Assembly (NCBI GenBank): GCA_027563935.2
Contig: CM050446.2
Coordinates: 32,925,501 to 32,989,500, forward strand
DNA from: Costus lasius
Taxonomy: Eukaryota; Streptophyta; Magnoliopsida; Zingiberales; Costaceae
Direction of reading: 5' to 3'
DNA: 64,000 bases
Shown here: in pieces, positions 10,209-21,050 of the stretch
How the letters are laid out: every line of letters begins with the position of its first letter
Numbering within the stretch: position 1 is the first letter of the stretch
Program-made: the position numbers and the translations under genes
The notes under the pieces: generated by a model
What the model was told of the DNA's origin: nothing
Database searches by the model: none
Seen by the model: the letters and a program-made list of their open reading frames with translations, nothing else

Positions 10209-11692
10209 TGATAGCGATCTGCAAGTGCACGGATTTATCGAAGTAATAAAAAGATTATCGTTCCCAACGAGGATCAGGTGGTCAAGTACCGATTACACGA
10301 TTGATTTATATCTAGATGATTCAAAGTGTAGTTTTTGTTTTGAAAACTTCTAATGCAAGAAAACAAAAAGGTGGTTTTAGGGTTTTGGCTAAAAATCAAT
10401 TCAGATAAAATCAGGCCTCGGCATTTCACCACATTGACGATTATGAATTTAGTAAAAATAAATCTTTGATCAAACAATTATAGTTTTGAAAGGGATTTTT
10501 CCTAAGATATAGATTACCTCCTCTCGAAGCGTAATCCGGTATCTATTTATATTAATTCCCTACTCTCGTGACAATTAACATAAATAGACCCTTTAAGTTC
10601 TGTGAAAAACCATGTTAATCCTTCAAATGAATTCAAACTACTCTCATGATTGGATTCGTAGGTTTGAAAAGAATAGATCCGACGTTGCGATTCACCTCTC
10701 GGTCCTTCTCGCAACGTCTAAGACGTAAACCCACGTGGCCAAGGTAAATTACGGAATAACACAATTCTAATCAAATCAAATCTATAAAATTCATGTAAAA
10801 GATTTAAAACAATATGTTTAATCCATGCATCGTCAATGGGCTATTCCCCAAATCCCAAAAATATGGTTTACACGTTCATGTTCATAACAAACAGCATGTT
10901 CATTGATGAAAATTGCATGGAAACTCAATAAAAATACAAGAAATCGCTAGACAAGATACTAGAAAGGCTTCCCCTCAATCTGGAGATGAAGATCAACCCT
11001 CTAATTCTTCCTTTGCGCGGCTTTCCTGTTTGTTTTCTACCCTAGAATCGATTCTCGCCGTCTTCGCCGCCTCCCTTTGTTTTCGTGCGTAGAACCCCCG
11101 AAACCCTTCCAAAACCTTTCCTTTTATAATCTAATCAGTATAGAACCCATCTAGGAAGGTTTCTGGAGAGTTTGGTTCAATTCTAGTTAGGTTTGTAGTC
11201 GAATCGAGTGAGATATGCGAAGGGGCGGAAACTTTCACCGCCCGTGATGAGTTTACGGCTTCGGCCGTAAATCCTTCTGTGTGTACAGCGCCTTTGTACA
11301 CAGAATGTTTCACGGACGATGATGGATTCACGGCCTCACCCGTGAAAGTTTTTGTGCACTATTTAACTTAGCCGATTTCCTTCGCCCTTCGAACGCAAAA
11401 TTATGGCCGGCCTAGTAATTACGGCCAAGGCCATGAAAGTCGTGATCTTCACTATTTTGACTCCAAATTTGACGTGTAAGCTCGTGATTTCCTCGGGAAT
11501 CATATTATGGCTTCAAATCTCCTAAAATCCATCATTTTTTAGCTTTTTTACCTACATTTTCAATGAAACCAAGAAAAGTGAAGATTCTATGCAAAGTGAA
11601 GTAAAAACACTAAAAATTGCATAGAATCATTCAATTAAGCCAAAAATATCATGTAAATATAGACAAAAACATGGTGAAAATGCAACGCATCA
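10209..11692 (-). mobile_element. 3' LTR of element H
   Basis: 1484 bp; on the minus strand it runs TGATGCGTTGCA...ATCGCTATCA. It closely resembles the solo LTR at 61441-63149. To its right is the conserved GCTTGTCCTCAAGC block (11716-11729), which marks it as a 3' LTR. It carries GGCCGTAA/TTCACGG palindromes at about 11232, 11308 and 11400. Flanks ATATT and AAATA do not match because the right flank is element internal sequence. Confidence 0.8.
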
Positions 11693-12595
11693 AAATACCC
11701 TAGAATTAGAATTTTGCTTGTCCTCAAGCAATACCTTGATATGTATAAAGAATGTAAAGATAAGGAACACTTATTTGTTTTTGCCCCTAAAAACATCCTT
11801 AGTCCACAAATTAAGCAATCAATCTTTCAAAACTTAAGTAATTTCAAGAAAAATCATAATAGAGATAAATTCTCAAGAGTTTACAATCCAAGAAAGATAA
11901 AATTCATAATTCATGTCATAATATTCAATCTTCACATACTAAGTATCACATACTTTCAACTTAATAAATCTATTTTACTCAATAGACAAAAATTTATTTC
12001 AAGAATCTTGGTGATGTTAAAGATAAAAGATTTTTAAAGCAATTTGGTTTTTAAATGGTTATACGCTCTTTCCTGATAGCATCATAACATTGTTTAAAGT
12101 ATACCACAAAACAGTATAATTTAACTTATAGTCTCAATCATAAAGTCAGCGAAGTTATCCACTTAACTTACAGCTTTCTCTTTTTTTCCATTTTTATTCT
12201 CTTCTTTTTTTTCTTTTTTTTTCTTTTTTTTTCTTTTTTTTCTTTTTTTTTCTTTTTTTTCTTTTTTTTTCTTTTCATTTTTGGAGAAAGCCAGTTAGTG
12301 GCATAGTATTAAAATCGTTGTTGATCTTTTTGCAAGAGGGTTAAATATTTGATTTAAAAATTCTCCCGCTGTTACTTGATCACAACAGATTTAAAGTATA
12401 CCAAACGATGGTATAATATAACTCATGACTTAAGATTTCTCAACTAGAGGAGTTGGAGCAAATCTCAGTTAAATAAATATCACCAAATTCTATTCATAAA
12501 AATTTCCATCAAGCAAAAATTGATAAATTAAACTTCACAAGATATTATGCACGTGTCGTATGAAAACCAACAAGAATCACGCTTCAAAAATCAAG
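11693..12595 (-). other. Element H 3' noncoding region
   Basis: No gene is supported; the ORF at 11714 looks like chance. It starts with the GCTTG-TCCT-CAAGC block next to the LTR. It also holds two loosely related blocks containing a GTATACCA core (about 12100 and 12397) and a pyrimidine microsatellite. The rest of H is missing; a different LTR fragment begins at about 12596. Confidence 0.55.
12186..12277. repeat. T-rich microsatellite
   Basis: Runs of T broken by single C about every 9-10 bases, about 90 bp long. Simple sequence inside the H noncoding region. Confidence 0.85.
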
Positions 12596-13686
12596 AGTTA
12601 AGAACAAACCTAATCTCTTAGCATAAGTTCATAAATCATAATTTAAGGGTTCCAAGCTTTGCAAATCACTTTTCAGTACATATTACAAAACTCTAAAACA
12701 TGCTGATAATTGAAACTAGAAAAGATCAAAGACAAACAATCTCTTAAGTAAAATTATCATATTATAGAACAACTGACAAAATAAAAATTATCCAGATATT
12801 AAGAAATTAAGGGGATTACACCCCCTGTCCCAAAAGGTTTTACGCTATCATGGTGAAAGAATTACAATAAGGAATCATCTCAGAAAAATCAGAATTCAAA
12901 GAAGAAGAAATAAGGTTACTATGTACAGGTGTGGAAATTTTCACATACCGTAATATGCAAATTCTGTGATGAATAGTAGCCGTGCCCACGTCTCCATTGA
13001 TTTCTCCTTCAATTGAACTTCTTTCAATCTGAAACTTTGTGTGTGTGTTCTCCTTCCTCCGGCGCAACTTCCATGTAAAGTTTGTCGCCGATGATGGTCT
13101 GTACACTTTTCAGTGACGAACCCTAGCGCAGCGGTGATTCCTCTCATTTCTCCTAGAATTTTTGATAAAAATTGGGCCTTTTTGTTCTTAGATCTTCTCT
13201 TCCTCTTATAGATCACACCCCTTCTTTCATATTTTGAAATTGTAAACTAAATCTTTAGAAATCATCATCAAAAATCTCGATGAACAGTAACAACGGTATT
13301 GCCGTAATCTCCACTGTGCATAAATGTTCCAAAATTATGGTAGTGGAAAAGTGAGCAAGCTGTGCCGTGGTTTCTTCTGTAAGTTCTAATAAAATTACGG
13401 CCGTAATATAAATTACGGCACTACCGTAATTTCACCGAAAACTCTGATTGGCTCGAAATTTAACATATAATCGCCTCTTGATGATTGGAATTCATTTATG
13501 CATTCTGATTGCTTGAAAATCTACTAAAAAGATGCCTTTTGCCTGAAATTGATCAAAAACCAAGAAAGGTATAAATTCCAAAATATTTGACAAATAAGGC
13601 ATGAAAACAAGCAAAAGAGTATGATTATGACTCAAAAAGACTAATCAATCGATACAAAATATACTATGAAATTTTGAGTCATTAGC
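12596..13686 (-). mobile_element. LTR fragment related to the G LTR
   Basis: Parallels the G 3' LTR (37960-39390): AAGAACAAACCTAATCTCTTA, then TAGGGTTCCAAG-like sequence, a purine/CT-rich stretch at 13000-13150, ATTACGGC...GCCGTAAT palindromes at 13300-13430, and the TCTTGATG..GGAATTCAT block at about 13475. Read on the minus strand it starts near 13685 with TGACTCAAAA, and its end is missing. The two minus-strand ORFs here (12840-13106 and 12941-13216) are shadows in LTR sequence. Confidence 0.65.
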
Positions 13687-13919
13687 GCCGAGAGATTTAC
13701 GGCCGTGGCCGTGAGTCCACTCACGACCCATGAACTTTTCTTGGCTGGAAACTCTGGCTACTTTCTGGTAGCCGAGAGATTCACGGCCGTGGCCGTGAGC
13801 CCACTCACCGCACGTGAATGTTACGCAGAATTGCTATGGAGCTCTTTTGGGGATGAAATTTTGGGGGTATCTTTCTCCGGTCCTGGGGAATCTTCCCAGG
13901 AGTCTTTCAGGGGATTTGC
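13687..13919. other. Fragment with two palindromic units, left flank of element D
   Basis: Two copies, 83 bp apart (about 13697 and 13780), of GAGAGATTYACGGCCGTGGC...CTCAC. This is probably internal sequence of element F, into which D inserted. The last bases TTTGC nearly match TATGC after D. The 115-codon ORF starting at 13705 is not supported as a gene. Confidence 0.5.
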
Positions 13920-15396
13920 TGATGACATGCAAATATATGATATCGTGACTTATTTCTGCTATTATTTTAGAGTAAAATGCATGTTTTGTCTCATTTATAT
14001 ACTTAATTGCTTCATATTCTTTAGAGTCTTCACTTTTCCCTTGTTTTATTGAAATGTAGTGATTTCACCCTAAAATCGATGGAATTTGGAAGATCTGAGG
14101 ATATAGGACAAATCCTCATGGTCAGATGAAGCTGCACGTCGAATTTCAGTGCAAACGGAGTTATATGTGCTCTTCACGAGCACGGCCGTGTATCCATGCA
14201 CAGCCGTGTATGAACTTGCACTTTCAGATCTTTTGATGAAATGTTCACGGGCACACCCGTGAACCCATGCACGGCTGTGAAGAGCAATTTTTTTAGAAAA
14301 ATAAAGTCGCCGAGCCATACATGGGCATGGTCGTGCATCTATGCACGGCCATGCATCATCCCGCCCAGTTCGACACCCATTCGGTTTTTCGGCCATAACT
14401 TACTATTTTGGAAGCGGATTTCACTGAAATTTGGTGGAGACCTTCCTAACTTAGCGACGCACGTTTTGGGACCAAAATCATCAGATTTGATCAAGTGGTT
14501 GAGGAGAACGAGTGAAAGGGGCGACAACCTAGGGTTTGGGGCAATTTTCTGGGCGACAACACTGTTCCGGCACGATTCTTCCTTCGTTCCGACGTGGATC
14601 TTCGTGCTAGACCTCCTTCCATCAAGGATCTACCCTTCCCTCTAGTTTGATTTGATTTGTATGAGATATTTGGTGTATTTCACTATGTATATGATAGCGT
14701 AAACTCTCCTTTCGGGGTTTGAGCGTAGCCCACTATATGAATGTTGAATATTATGACTTGATCTATATATTTCTCCACTTATCTTTGTTCTTATTCATGC
14801 CTAGGAAGTTTTCACTCATGTTTATGTACTGGTCATATGTATGCATGTCTTAGATACTGTGAGAAGGACTGAGAGGTGAACCACAGTCATCGGAATCCCT
14901 TAGACTGGTCTGGTGATTTCGTTTGGTGAGAGCATTCGAAATCACCCGAGGAACCCTAATCCTTCACAGAACCCATTGGACCCGCTTAACCCGGTAAGCC
15001 ATGAGAGTAGGAGACTTGGGTTAAGTTGGATACCGGACCGTGTCCTGAGAGGGAGCGCGTCTGTACCCTAGGAAGGATTTCCTTAAGAACTTAGATAAAA
15101 CTTTATTAGAACATCAAGCCTTAATATTTCTTCATGTTTCAGTGCGGTGAAACCCAATACCCTGAATCTCTCTCATAGATTTGATACCCCGATTGTTTGC
15201 TCTCTGCTCTGCTTGATTTCATTTGCTTTAGTTTAATTATCTGCACTAGGATTCTAGACATTTCTCCATTAATTGTTAACCTAGCTACTAGTTGACTGAT
15301 TAGTTAGTACTTGACCCCTAGTCCTCATGGGATCGATACTTATTTTATTACGCGATAGATCGTGCACTTGCGGTAGCAGCCATCTAGGCCCTATCA
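13920..15396 (+). mobile_element. 5' LTR of element D
   Basis: 1477 bp. Three palindromic units about 72-74 bp apart start near 14172, 14244 and 14318 (TTCACGGGCACACCCGTGAA type, with GCACGGCYGTG partners). A block including GTGAGAAGGACTGAGAGGTGA lies at about 14860. The ORFs at 14070-14645 are shadows. It differs from the 3' LTR by several percent, including a 2-bp indel near 13940. Confidence 0.9.
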
Positions 15397-15402
15397 AGTT
15401 TT

Positions 15403-15420
15403 TGGCGTCGTTGCCGGGGA
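15403..15420 (+). promoter_or_regulatory. Primer-binding site, tRNA-Asp type
   Basis: TGGCGTCGTTGCCGGGGA, six bases after the LTR end. It differs by one base (C to T) from the 18-nt site typical of Athila elements, complementary to the 3' end of plant tRNA-Asp. Confidence 0.85.
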
Positions 15421-15712
15421 CTACGTTGCCAATATTAACACGATCAGGAAATTGGTAGACTAGGTTTAGTTAGATTTTATTTACTTTTTATTCTATCTAT
15501 TTTCTATTTATTTGCTTTTTGTTTTTAGTTGTAGTTTTTATTTGGTGCGGTGCTACTAATCTCTTTTGTCAAGGTACTCGTTTATGCCCAGAAATACTAT
15601 TCGAATAGGAGAACTTGTACTTGGAGACCCGGAGATAGAGCGTACCTTTCGTTTGGTTCGAAGGAATCTGAAAAGACTTAAGCTTGAAGGATAATTTTCT
15701 GACAACCAAACA

Positions 15713-18007
15713 ATGGAAGCCAATGCGAATCGCTCTCTGAAGGACTTTGCAGCACCCACCATCTCTGGTGTACACTCGAGCATATCGCGGCCGGCCATCG
15801 AAGCTAACAACTTCGACATCAAGCCGTCCCTTGTACAAATGGTGCAACAGAACCAATTCAGTGGAGCAGCCACTGATGATCCTAACCTTCATTTATCTAT
15901 TTTTTTAGAATGCTGCGACACTTTAAAGATTAATGGTGTTCATCCTGATGCTATCAAATTAAGACTCTTCCTTTTCTCTCTCAGGGACCGAGCCAGGGCA
16001 TGGTTGCAATCCCTACTGTAGGGCTCCATCACCACGTGGGAACAATTATCTCAGGCTTTTCTGTCAAAATATTTCCCACCAAGCAAAATAGCCCAGCTCA
16101 GAAATCAAATCACCAACTTTGCCCAACGAGAAGGAGAGTCCCTGTATGAAGCATGGGACCGGTTCAAGGAATTATTGAGGATGTGTCCACACCATGGTCT
16201 ATAGAAATGGGTAGTCATTCACACCTTTTATAGTGGATTGCTATATCAAACTAGGCTTTCTGTAGATGCTGCTGCTGGTGGGGCACTAATGAACAAAAAT
16301 TATGATGAAGCGATGGAGTTGATTGAGGACATGGCCCTCAACCATTATCAGTGGTCAGGAGAGAGGAGCTAGCCAGTTCGAAGTTTAGGGAAGTTTGATA
16401 TAAACGTGATTAACTCCCTAGTAGCAAAAGTAGATTCACTTTCTTCTAAGTTTGATTCTATTAATGTTTCTACTTCTAACTCTATGACTTGTGATGTTTG
16501 TGGAGTGATAGGACATTCCTCTGATGATTGCCACATCTTGAACACTCCCTCTGAACAAGTCAACGCTATTAGAAATTTCAGGAACCAGAACGACCCCTAC
16601 TCGAACACCTATAATCTGGGAAGGAGAAATCATCCGAATTTCTCCTACAGGTTGAATCAAGGGCAAATCCCTCCTGCAAATTTTTCTAATCAGAATTTCT
16701 CTTCTAATTTCAGGCCTCCTCCTGGGATACAATATCCATCTGCTAACCAAAGACAACCAGATCCTCCTCAAAAGTCTAGGTTAGAGTCGATGCTGGAGAA
16801 TTTCATGGCAAGTCAAATGAAGCACAATGACTCTGTGAGTGAGCAGATTCGCCAACTAAACATGAAAGTGGACTCAGTATCCACACACGTGAAAATGATG
16901 GAGAACCGGATCACAGAACTGGACCAGCGAACTAGTTCACTCTCTAGAACCCCAGGAATGCTTCTAGGTCAACCTGAAGCAAATTCGAGAGACCAATGCA
17001 ACGCCATCATAACATGCAGAGATGACCAATTAAAGGACTCTGAAGTTGAAAATATGGAAGATGAAAAAGAAGAGTCTGGAAGCTGGAAAGAGGAGCCTCA
17101 TCATGAGATTCTTGACACACCGAACGTTGAAAAGATAATGGTGGTTACTGAAGACTCTACAGATTGCATGAGTAAACAACCACCTCTCAAATCTGAAGAC
17201 ACTGGTAGTTTTGATATACCATGCATGATTGGCAATATTTTGTTCAATAGAGCACTCTTGGATTTAGACTCTGGACTCAGTATCATGTCATTCGTCACCT
17301 TCAAGAAGCTGGGCTTGGGAAATCTCAAATCAACATCGCAGGTTCTCCAGTTTGTAAACAGCTCTAAACTTCACCCGCTCGGGATCGCCGAGAATGTGCC
17401 ATTGCAGATTAAAGGATTCTCTGTCCCGGTAGACTTCATGATTCTAGATATGGCTGAGAATTCCATTTTTCCTCTTATATTATGCAGGTCATTCCTCGCT
17501 ACGATCAGAGCCATAATCGATGTCCCACACAGGATAATGACTTTTTGCATTAATGGGAATAATATGTCATTTATTCTTCTTACTAATAATAAAGAATTCT
17601 ATTTTTTAGGTTCCAGGGAGAGTAGAGCGATGGCAAAGGAAAGTACTACACAGTCAAGAAGCAAGCTGGAACTCCTCCTAGAAACCTTTCCTGAACATTT
17701 TGAGGATGAGCCCAACGATTCAATTAGTCTAAGAGGAGACAAGATGGATACTATGATATTCCAAGTTGAATATGCAATGGGAACCGATCCGAAGAAGAAG
17801 ACACTGGGATTGTTTGGGGATGAAGTTTTGATTGACTTTGCGACTGCTTATGTGTTTTACTACTTTGTTGTTCCATGCTCTGTCAAAACAGTTAGAAAAG
17901 AACTTTTATATTTTGTGCTCATTTTAATAGGTGTAATTCATGGACGACAACGAAAGCAGAGGCTCCATGCCACATACTTTGCCTCTGTCACACCAGACCC
18001 ACCATGA
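15713..18007 (+). pseudogene. Element D gag-protease polyprotein with three in-frame TAG stops
   Basis: One frame runs from ATG 15713 to a stop at 18007, interrupted only by TAG at 16019, 16202 and 16370. Gag: DIKPSLVQMVQQNQFSG, RDRARAWLQSL, KYFPPSKIAQLRNQI and the SVDAAAGGALMNK block, as in Athila gag. A CCHC zinc knuckle (CDVCGVIGHSSDDC) follows near 16490, then an Asn/Pro-rich stretch and a coiled coil. Protease: LLDLDSGLSIMS keeps a D-S-G catalytic triplet, and CRSFLAT matches the GRPFLAT block near the end of the domain. After the protease comes an unfamiliar stretch, then the hydrophobic LLYFVLILIGVI and the basic GRQRKQRLHATYF tail seen in C. RT and integrase are missing, apparently by one large deletion. 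Confidence 0.8.
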
Positions 18008-18017
18008 GCATCATGAT

Positions 18018-18065
18018 GGTCAAGCTAGTGACCCTAAAGAAGCGCTTGTTGGGAGACAACCCAAC
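18018..18065 (+). other. Conserved post-pol stem-loop motif, copy 2
   Basis: GGTCAAGCTAGTGACC, then AGCGCTT and the inverted repeat GTTGGG-AGACAA-CCCAAC. Compared with copies 1 and 4 (CTTGGG/CCCAAG), the outer pair is changed from C-G to G-C, so pairing is kept. Confidence 0.75.
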
Positions 18066-18206
18066 TTCTTGTCTACTCTTGTTTATCTTCTTTCTTATTT
18101 ATTTTCGTCACTTAATCTTAGTTGTTTTTCAGTTTTTCTTTCATATTCATGCTCTCTAGGCTGTACCCTGTTGATCATAATTTTTCTAGATTTTTCAGGC
18201 ACTTGC

Positions 18207-18510
18207 GAGCCATTCACGGTCGCACCCATGCATCCATGCACGGCCGTGAATGCCTCGCAGACTCTTCTGCACTCAGCGCTGAAGTCTTCACGGGTAGGGG
18301 TGTGAAGGGACGCACGGCCGTGATGGAGGTTTACAGCTATCGCCGAGGTGTGCACGGGTGTAACCATGCATCCATGCACGGCCGTGACGAGTAAGTGATG
18401 CCGGACTCATTTTTTGCGCCGAGATGTTCATGGCCAGGGCGTGCATCCACGCACGGCCATGCACGATTTTGTTATAAGATGCTGAGCCATGCACACCCAC
18501 GTACACACCC
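18207..18510 (+). repeat. Internal palindrome array of element D
   Basis: Five units at about 18213, 18287, 18351, 18427 and 18488, spaced 61-76 bp. Each has a TTCACGG or GCACGGG half followed by CATCCATGCACGGCCGTGA or a variant. They resemble the D LTR units. They lie between the post-pol motif and ORF1. Confidence 0.75.
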
Positions 18511-19695
18511 GTGCACGAAACCCTAGTGCCACCGCCGCTGCTCCGATCCGCCACCTCCGGTACCCGATCGACCACCGGCGACCCTCCACCGTCCTCTCCA
18601 TCCTCCGGCAACACTTTCCCCCAAGTTTCCGTGGCCGATCAGCGCCTCCCGCCACCGTTCGCCGTCGCCCTAATTCCTGTCACCGCCCGCTGTTCCGCCG
18701 TCGCCGACTTTCCCTCTTCGCCGTTGACACCTCTGAAGACTCCTCTATACCTGATACTACCTTCCCGTCACCCTCCAACGCCTCCAGAATGTCTCGACAC
18801 AAGCAAGCCACCTCCAAGCATCGAGCTTCATCTTCCAGCGACGCCGCCTGCACCGCCGCCAACACCTTATGGGATTATATGCCGAGATCCTGAGCAACTT
18901 GCCAAGCTCACCGCCCTCACATTCCGCCCGGTGGTTACCACCAGGTTCCTTGATCATTCAACACTGAACACCTTGGGTTTCCATGAAGATGTGCAGTGGC
19001 TTTTCTAGCGTATAGGGTGGGAGTAGTTCTTCACGTTCTCCTACCCCACATACATACCCATTGTGTTGGAGTTTTTGTCTTCAATGGAATTTCATGCCAA
19101 CATCCATACCAACGAAGATGACGGCAGTTTATCATTCCGGCTGAACAATACCGAGTTTGTTCTTACTTTGACAGAGCTGAACCAGATCTATGGTTTTCCT
19201 ACTGATGGGACGCGGCTGACACCTGGAGCATTCAATGCTAGTACCTTCTGGGATCAGCTGACCGGTCATCCACCTTTTGATACCAGAACTGCTAGAGCCA
19301 CCTCTCTCGGTAACCCCGTCCTGAAGTATGTGCACCGAGGAGAGTTTGATGGTCTTGTTCGAGTGTCTGAGCTCCTATTTCTTTGGGCTATGCTGCATGA
19401 GGTCTGACTTAACACTGCTTTCCTTTTCGCCAAGCAACTCCAGAAAGTTTCAAGGGCGCCAAAGGGTGCCATTGCTCTCGGGGGACTTCTTACCCCAATT
19501 GCTCTTGCCATTGGGATTCGGCCCTACCAGATGGAGCAAGCCCGGGGCAGCTCCCACCTTGACCTTGACACCTGCATCTCTATGCGGATGATAGTCAAGG
19601 AGGGAGAATTCTATAGTCTGCTCTTCCCCAGGAGCGATGTCAAGCTACCACTGCCAAATCCCGCACGCACCACAGTCTGCGAGCAACAAAACTAG
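18511..19695 (+). pseudogene. Athila ORF1-like pseudogene (element D)
   Basis: One frame (18511-19695) with stops at 19006, 19024 and 19405. A Pro/Ser-rich N-terminal part is followed by the same landmarks as the E ORF1: YGIICRDPEQ, LNTLGFHEDVQWLF, IVLEFLSSMEF, FRLNNTEFVLTL, NPVLKYVHR, ELLFLWAML, GALALGG-like GAIALGGLLTPIAL, MRMIVKEGEFYSL and PLPNPARTTV. About ten residues present in E between YVHR and the Gly-Glu of the next block are missing here without a frameshift. Not functional as it stands. Confidence 0.75.
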
Positions 19696-20419
19696 AGAGT
19701 TGAGGCAGTTGAGGATCATGACTGCCTCTTGTGACTGAGCCACCACCACCTTCTCAGTAGCGGCCCACTACTCAGCTTGAGCGCATGGAGACTATGATCC
19801 TATTTGTCCGAGACACCCAACAAGAGACACACCTTACTGTCGATGAAGGACTTGATCGGATTCGCTGCCTTGAGACAAAGGTAGATCGCCAGGGACGAGT
19901 ACAGTCCTCTATTTTAGAGTCTGTGCATGACCTTCAAGCGAGACTCCATCGGCGCGGGGGATGAGCAGCATCATTGGTTTCACCCATCACTTGGTCAGCT
20001 TTCTTCTTTTACAGTAGTTTACTTTTGTCATTAGTTGTTTGTTTACTTTTATTAGATTTTCATTTCCCTTTCTGCATGTTTTAGTTTGCTAGTTGTATCA
20101 ACATCTTTAGTGTCTTGCCCACCCCCTTCTTTATGCTATTTGCTTTGTCTTCTGGTATTGCATTGTTCTATGAGTACTTGATTGATTGTCATAGGAATCT
20201 TGACTTTTATTTGCCAATGGTCTATAATGGTTATGGTTTGCACATATGCTTCTTTGGTTTAATGTAGTTGAATGATGTAATTAACCCAATTCATTATTTG
20301 TATAATCTTGAAGAGTGTGCTTATTACTTTACCTTACCCTTGGCATGCATCTCATGTGTGGTGATTGATTGTATCTTGCTTCATAACTCTATTGTCCTTG
20401 TACACTTTGTCATGGGAAT

Positions 20420-20600
20420 TAGAAATAATAATAGTGGTACCGAAGTGTTCTTGTACATTGCACATTGCATTTCCACCTGGCACTATTCATAGCATCTCAA
20501 CAATAAAAGGGATAGTGGTACCTAAGTTCATTGTTCATCATACTTGGTATTAACCCCATGATTCAAAATAAAGATAGTGGTACCGAAGCAAAGCTTGGCA
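20420..20600 (+). repeat. GGCACTAT...ATAGTGGTACC modules (element D)
   Basis: Three ATAGTGGTACC halves (near 20432, 20512 and 20575). At least one has a matching GGCACTAT upstream (about 20478), so CACTAT pairs with ATAGTG. In E the matching pair is CACTGC/GCAGTG, a compensated difference. Confidence 0.6.
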
Positions 20601-20925
20601 CCTGGAACTATCTGTTCATAAAAAAAAAAAGGCACCACATAGGGACTATGTGGTACAGATGCTATTTTCCCATGACTTGGTATATAATTATTTACTTTGT
20701 GAATGCTTGATCAATTATGTCATTTATGTGAGATGTATTGTAAAGGCTTTTGGTACTGTCAATTTCGCACACTCTAATAGATTGTACTAGTAATATTTGG
20801 TTTAATTTGCTTTCGATACTACATTATAACTTGAGACTTGCTGTGATTAACCTATAACCTTACCATACCTACTTAAGCTATCTGAGATTCCCTATTTCAT
20901 GTCATCACTCTAGACAATTCAATTA

Positions 20926-20961
20926 CTTGAGGACAAGCAAAACTTTAAGTCCAATGTATTT
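20926..20961 (+). promoter_or_regulatory. 3' LTR-proximal block (element D)
   Basis: CTTG-AGGA-CAAG at 20926-20937 followed by CAAAACTTTAAGTCC up to the LTR. It is the counterpart of 6301 (C), 11716 (H) and 39412 (G). Confidence 0.65.
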
Positions 20962-21050
20962 TGATGACATGCAAATATATGATATATCGTGACTTATTTC
21001 TGCTATTATTTTGGAGTAAAATGCATGTTTTGTCTCATTTATATACTTAA
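20962..21050 (+). mobile_element. 3' LTR of element D, first part
   Basis: TGATGACATGCAAATATATG to ATATACTTAA, matching the start of the 5' LTR. It is interrupted by copia B after CTTAA (21046-21050) and resumes at 30336/30341. Confidence 0.9.

Larger units (their letters stand above)
19735..20961 (+). other. Element D 3' noncoding region
   Basis: No gene is supported. It contains the GGTACCGAAG hairpin modules at 20420-20600 and ends with ACTTGAGGACAAGC next to the 3' LTR. Short ORFs at 20268 and 20365 are not supported. Confidence 0.6.

Noticed and set aside
11714..12037. 107-codon ORF beside the H LTR
   Set aside because: AT-rich noncoding 3' region; no homology to any element domain.
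18095..18893. Overlapping ORFs rich in His-Gly-Arg-Ala-Trp/Cys-Met, possibly a repetitive protein
   Set aside because: They arise from reading the GCACGGCCGTG palindrome array in all frames; no single frame is favoured.
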